A stretch of DNA of 8,094 nucleotides from Pseudomonadota bacterium. Lineage in GTDB: Bacteria; Desulfobacterota; Desulfovibrionia; Desulfovibrionales; Desulfomicrobiaceae. A model generated the notes under the pieces. It saw only the letters and a list, made by a program, of their open reading frames with translations, ran no database searches and was not told the origin of the DNA. Shown here piece by piece: positions 5,572 through 8,094 of this stretch. The position numbers and the translations under genes are program-made. The stretch's first letter is position 1. The number at the start of each line of letters is the position of its first letter. The stretch covers positions 1 through 8,094 of the forward strand of contig JAEWKZ010000011.1 of assembly GCA_023393525.1 (NCBI GenBank), given 5' to 3'.

Positions 5572-6732
5572 TTAGAACTTGAAGTTCGTGGTCTGACGCC
5601 AGGTGTAGTAGGCCGGATCACGGAAATCGTCGATCATGTGCTCGGAGAAATCCAGGCCGCACTTCTCGAAGAAACGTTCCCAACCGATGCGCTCGGCCCA
5701 GTCACCAACGCGCTCGTACTTGCGGGCGTCAGCGGCGTAGGCTTCGACGATCTTGCGGATGGTCTTGGCCAGTGTGGGCCAGCGGGGCGGTTCGTTGGGG
5801 ATGAAGGCCACGACGACCTTGGAGAACTTGGGATTGCTGATGCGGTTGGAAACCTTGCCGCCGGCCATGATGACGAGGCCGTCACCAGTCTGGTCGGACA
5901 GGGGCAGGGACGGACACATGGTGTAGCAGTTACCGCAGAACATGCAGCGCTCGTTCTTGATGGCAACGGTGTTGACCGTCTTGGTTTCGCCGGCTTCGGT
6001 CACGATTTCCTTCTTGGTCGGACGGATGGCGCCTACGGGGCAGGCGGCGACGGCCAACGGGATTTCGCACAGGTTGTCCAGCCACTCGTGGTCGATGACC
6101 GGAGGCTTGCGGTGGTAGCCCAGGATGGCGATGTCGGAGCAGTGAACCGCGCCGCACATGTTCAGACAGCAGGCCATGGAGATGCGGACCTGAGCGGGCA
6201 TACGCATCTGACCGAACTCTTCAAAGAGTTCGTCGAGGACGACCTTGACCGTACCGGAAGCGTCAGTGGCCGGGGTGTGGCAGTGCACCCAACCCTGGGT
6301 GTGAACGATGTTGGTGATGCCGGCGCCGGTTCCGCCAACGGGGAACTTGTGGCTGCCGCCGTTGAACTTCTGGGCGTTCAAGTATTCTTTGAGTTTCTTG
6401 GCTTCATCAAGAGTGCCGACCATGAACTCGATGTTGTTGCGGGTGGTGAAGCGCAGGTGGCCACCACAGAACTTGTCGGCGATTTCGCAGATTTCGCGAA
6501 TGTGACCGATGGACATGAGGCGAGCGCCGCCGCAACGAACAGTGTAGACTTCGTCGCCGCTCTCGGCCTTGTGCATCAGGATGCCGGGTTCACAGATTTC
6601 ATGCCACAGCCACTGCCCTTTGTTCTTGGCAATGACCGGGGGAAAGAAGTCGGAAGCATGGCGGGGGCCGATGTCCGAAATCCTGTTTTCCATTGGTTTT
6701 TCGGGATTGTATCCGGAAGAAACAAAAGCCAT
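5572..6732 (-). CDS. dsrB: Dissimilatory sulfite reductase, beta subunit
   Basis: DsrB pairs with DsrA in the cytoplasmic alpha2beta2 enzyme that reduces sulfite, with DsrC as the sulfur-carrying co-substrate, in the last stage of sulfate respiration. The 386-residue protein has the expected length and begins MAFVSSGYNPEKP. The cysteines that bind the siroheme-coupled [4Fe-4S] cluster are visible: Cys151 in HTQGWVHCHT, and Cys188, Cys189 and Cys193 in ACCLNMCGAVHC. The inserted ferredoxin domain has Cys231 (ACPVGAIRP) and CMFCGNCYTMCP (Cys263, 266, 269, 273). The C-terminus WRQTTNFKF is typical. The start is ATG 6732. A TTG two codons earlier is in frame but abuts the Shine-Dalgarno, so it cannot be the start. 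The gene follows dsrA after 14 bases. Confidence 0.99.
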   Translation of the reverse strand: MAFVSSGYNPEKPMENRISDIGPRHASDFFPPVIAKNKGQWLWHEICEPGILMHKAESGDEVYTVRCGGARLMSIGHIREICEIADKFCGGHLRFTTRNNIEFMVGTLDEAKKLKEYLNAQKFNGGSHKFPVGGTGAGITNIVHTQGWVHCHTPATDASGTVKVVLDELFEEFGQMRMPAQVRISMACCLNMCGAVHCSDIAILGYHRKPPVIDHEWLDNLCEIPLAVAACPVGAIRPTKKEIVTEAGETKTVNTVAIKNERCMFCGNCYTMCPSLPLSDQTGDGLVIMAGGKVSNRISNPKFSKVVVAFIPNEPPRWPTLAKTIRKIVEAYAADARKYERVGDWAERIGWERFFEKCGLDFSEHMIDDFRDPAYYTWRQTTNFKF

Positions 6733-6738
6733 TTTCAA

Positions 6739-6745
6739 CCCCCTT
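6739..6745 (-). promoter_or_regulatory. Ribosome binding site deciding the dsrB start
   Basis: AAGGGGG ends six bases before ATG 6732. The in-frame TTG at 6738 directly touches this site and is excluded by spacing. The site lies just after the dsrA stop codon, in the 14-base gap between the two genes. Confidence 0.8.
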
Positions 6746-6746
6746 C

Positions 6747-8060
6747 TTATCTCTGATGGTGTTTACGGTAATCCGCGATGTCGCGATCCCAGCCGCCTTC
6801 AACGTCTTCTTCCTTCCAGAAGATGTACGGATTGTGACGGGGTTCCATAACATGCTGGGGAACTGGGGTCAGACCGACGGCAGCGATGGCCTTGGCCAAG
6901 CCCTGACGCTTGATGAGCTCACCAAGACGTTCACGGTTCTTGCCTTCTTCCATCCACCATTCCCAAATGCCTTCGATGATCTCCTTGATCTCGTCATAAG
7001 GCTCTTCGACCTTCATGAAGGGCACGAGCAGGGAGCCCATCTGCGCGCCGTCCAGGATCGGGGCCTTGGCGCCGACGAGGATGGACAGGCCGCGGTCATT
7101 ACCGATGCGCAGAGCGCGGGGCATGACGTTGAGGCAGTGCATGCAACGGGTACATTCACGGTTGTTGATCTTCAGCTTGCCATCTTCCATCCACATGCAT
7201 TCGGTCGGGCACAGATCGATGACTTCCTTCTGGATGTCGAAAGCGCCCCAATCCTTGCCGGCGTGAGCGCCGCCATTGGGCTGGATTTCACCGCCGACAT
7301 AGGCGGCGACGGCTTCCTGGTCGATGCGGATGTCGTCGCGCCATGTGCCGATGAAGGACATGTCGGAACGAGCGATGGAAGCCACGCAACCATTCGGGCA
7401 ACCATCAAACTTGAATTTGAACTTGTAGGGGAAAGCCGGACGGTGCAGTTCGTCCTGGTATTCCTGGGTCATCTGGTAGCACAGTTCCTGCGCATCGTAG
7501 CATGCCCATTCACAGCGGGAATCGCCCAGGCAGGAAGCGGGGGTACGCAGGTTGGAACCGGAGCCGCCCAAGTCGTTGTTCATCTTGTGGGTCAGCTCAA
7601 AGTAGAACTCTTCCAGCTGGGGGGTGGTGGTGCCAAGAAGCACGATGTCGCCGGTGGCGCCGTGCATGTTGGTCAGGCCGGAACCGCGCATCTCCCACAG
7701 GTCGCAGAGCTGCTTCAAGAAATCCGTGGTGTAGTACATGCCAGCGGGCTGGGCGACACGGATGGTATGAAAATGAGCAACGCCGGGGAACATCTGGGGC
7801 TGATCACAGTAACGGCCAATAACGCCGCCGCCGTAACCGAAAACGCCGACGATGCCGCCGTGCTTCCAGTGAGTGGTGCCGTCCTTGTAGGACAGTTCCA
7901 GGATACCGAGAAGGTCATCACAAACGTCAACAGGAATCTGGTATTCCACGTTGTTCTCGTTCTTCAGACGTCTCTCGGCTTCCTCCTTGATGTCCGCCAC
8001 AAAACTCGGCCACGGACCGCTCTGAAGCTGATCCAGCAACGGGGTCGCATGTTTAGCCAT
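6747..8060 (-). CDS. dsrA: Dissimilatory sulfite reductase, alpha subunit
   Basis: DsrA is the alpha subunit of the siroheme sulfite reductase of sulfate respiration. The 437-residue protein is complete and begins MAKHATPLLDQLQSGPWPSF. Visible landmarks are KHGGIVGVFGYGGGVIGRYC (66-85), GSGLTNMHGATGD, and the siroheme-linked [4Fe-4S] cysteines Cys177 and Cys183 (ASCLGDSRC) and Cys221 and Cys225 (CPNGC). The inserted ferredoxin domain has Cys284 (DLCPTEC) and CTRCMHC (Cys303, 306, 309). These positions agree with those I recall for Desulfovibrio vulgaris DsrA. The C-terminus GGWDRDIADYRKHH is also typical. All key residues are present, so the enzyme should be active. It is the first dsr gene in the window; its promoter lies beyond the right edge, as only 34 upstream bases are present. 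Confidence 0.99.
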   Translation of the reverse strand: MAKHATPLLDQLQSGPWPSFVADIKEEAERRLKNENNVEYQIPVDVCDDLLGILELSYKDGTTHWKHGGIVGVFGYGGGVIGRYCDQPQMFPGVAHFHTIRVAQPAGMYYTTDFLKQLCDLWEMRGSGLTNMHGATGDIVLLGTTTPQLEEFYFELTHKMNNDLGGSGSNLRTPASCLGDSRCEWACYDAQELCYQMTQEYQDELHRPAFPYKFKFKFDGCPNGCVASIARSDMSFIGTWRDDIRIDQEAVAAYVGGEIQPNGGAHAGKDWGAFDIQKEVIDLCPTECMWMEDGKLKINNRECTRCMHCLNVMPRALRIGNDRGLSILVGAKAPILDGAQMGSLLVPFMKVEEPYDEIKEIIEGIWEWWMEEGKNRERLGELIKRQGLAKAIAAVGLTPVPQHVMEPRHNPYIFWKEEDVEGGWDRDIADYRKHHQR

Positions 8061-8067
8061 TACACAT

Positions 8068-8074
8068 CCTCCTT
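8068..8074 (-). promoter_or_regulatory. Strong ribosome binding site of dsrA
   Basis: AAGGAGG, close to the perfect anti-16S complement, lies seven bases before ATG 8060. It fits the very high expression expected of sulfite reductase. The remaining 20 bases to the window edge show no recognisable promoter. Confidence 0.8.
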
Positions 8075-8094
8075 AAAAAGATTAGACCGTGCAC

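Noticed and set aside
6733..6738. TTG at 6738 as the dsrB start
   Set aside because: It directly abuts the Shine-Dalgarno AAGGGGG. The ATG at 6732 has proper spacing and gives the usual DsrB N-terminus.
5533..6756. A 407-residue open frame on the plus strand opposite dsrB
   Set aside because: It is exactly antisense to a certain gene, has a Val/Gly/Asp-rich composition typical of reverse-frame shadows in GC-rich DNA, and has no recognisable domain.

Overview
This window comes from a sulfate-reducing bacterium, most likely a member of the Desulfovibrionales (Desulfovibrio or Desulfomicrobium type). The evidence is a complete dsrA-dsrB-dsrD cluster whose proteins closely resemble the dissimilatory sulfite reductase of Desulfovibrio as I remember it. 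Base composition is fairly GC-rich. The genus is an inference; the sulfate-reducer assignment is firm. Every gene I can support lies on the minus strand, so in transcription order the window reads from its right end to its left.

Right half (8060 to 3833): dsrA, dsrB, dsrD and a CbiA/CobB-type amidotransferase, with short gaps of 14, 68 and 9 bases. DsrA and DsrB form the siroheme and iron-sulfur enzyme that reduces sulfite in the last stage of sulfate respiration. DsrD is its small winged-helix partner and activator. The CbiA-like protein in this position is best read as the siroheme amidase (DsrN-like) that makes the amidated cofactor. The cluster is therefore a compact unit: two enzyme subunits, an activator and a cofactor-tailoring enzyme. 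A perfect 10-bp hairpin with a GCAA tetraloop sits between dsrB and dsrD.

Middle (3832 to 3259): a 115-residue protein of unknown function with its own good promoter and Shine-Dalgarno site, closed by a strong intrinsic terminator at 3368-3394. It forms a neat single-gene unit directly behind the dsr operon. No terminator is visible between the two, so read-through from the dsr operon is possible.

Left half (3258 to 1): a YkgJ-type cysteine-cluster protein of unknown role, then a protein-quality-control operon: a CbpA-type J-protein (TTG start), its modulator CbpM, and ClpB disaggregase, which runs off the left edge after 414 codons. A possible promoter with an overlapping inverted repeat lies before cbpA.

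I saw no mobile elements, CRISPR arrays, tRNA or rRNA genes. The several long plus-strand open frames opposite clpB, cbiA and dsrAB look like coding shadows. I found no convincing new multi-gene system. The best leads are the 115-residue protein, the dsrB-dsrD hairpin and the cbpA control region.
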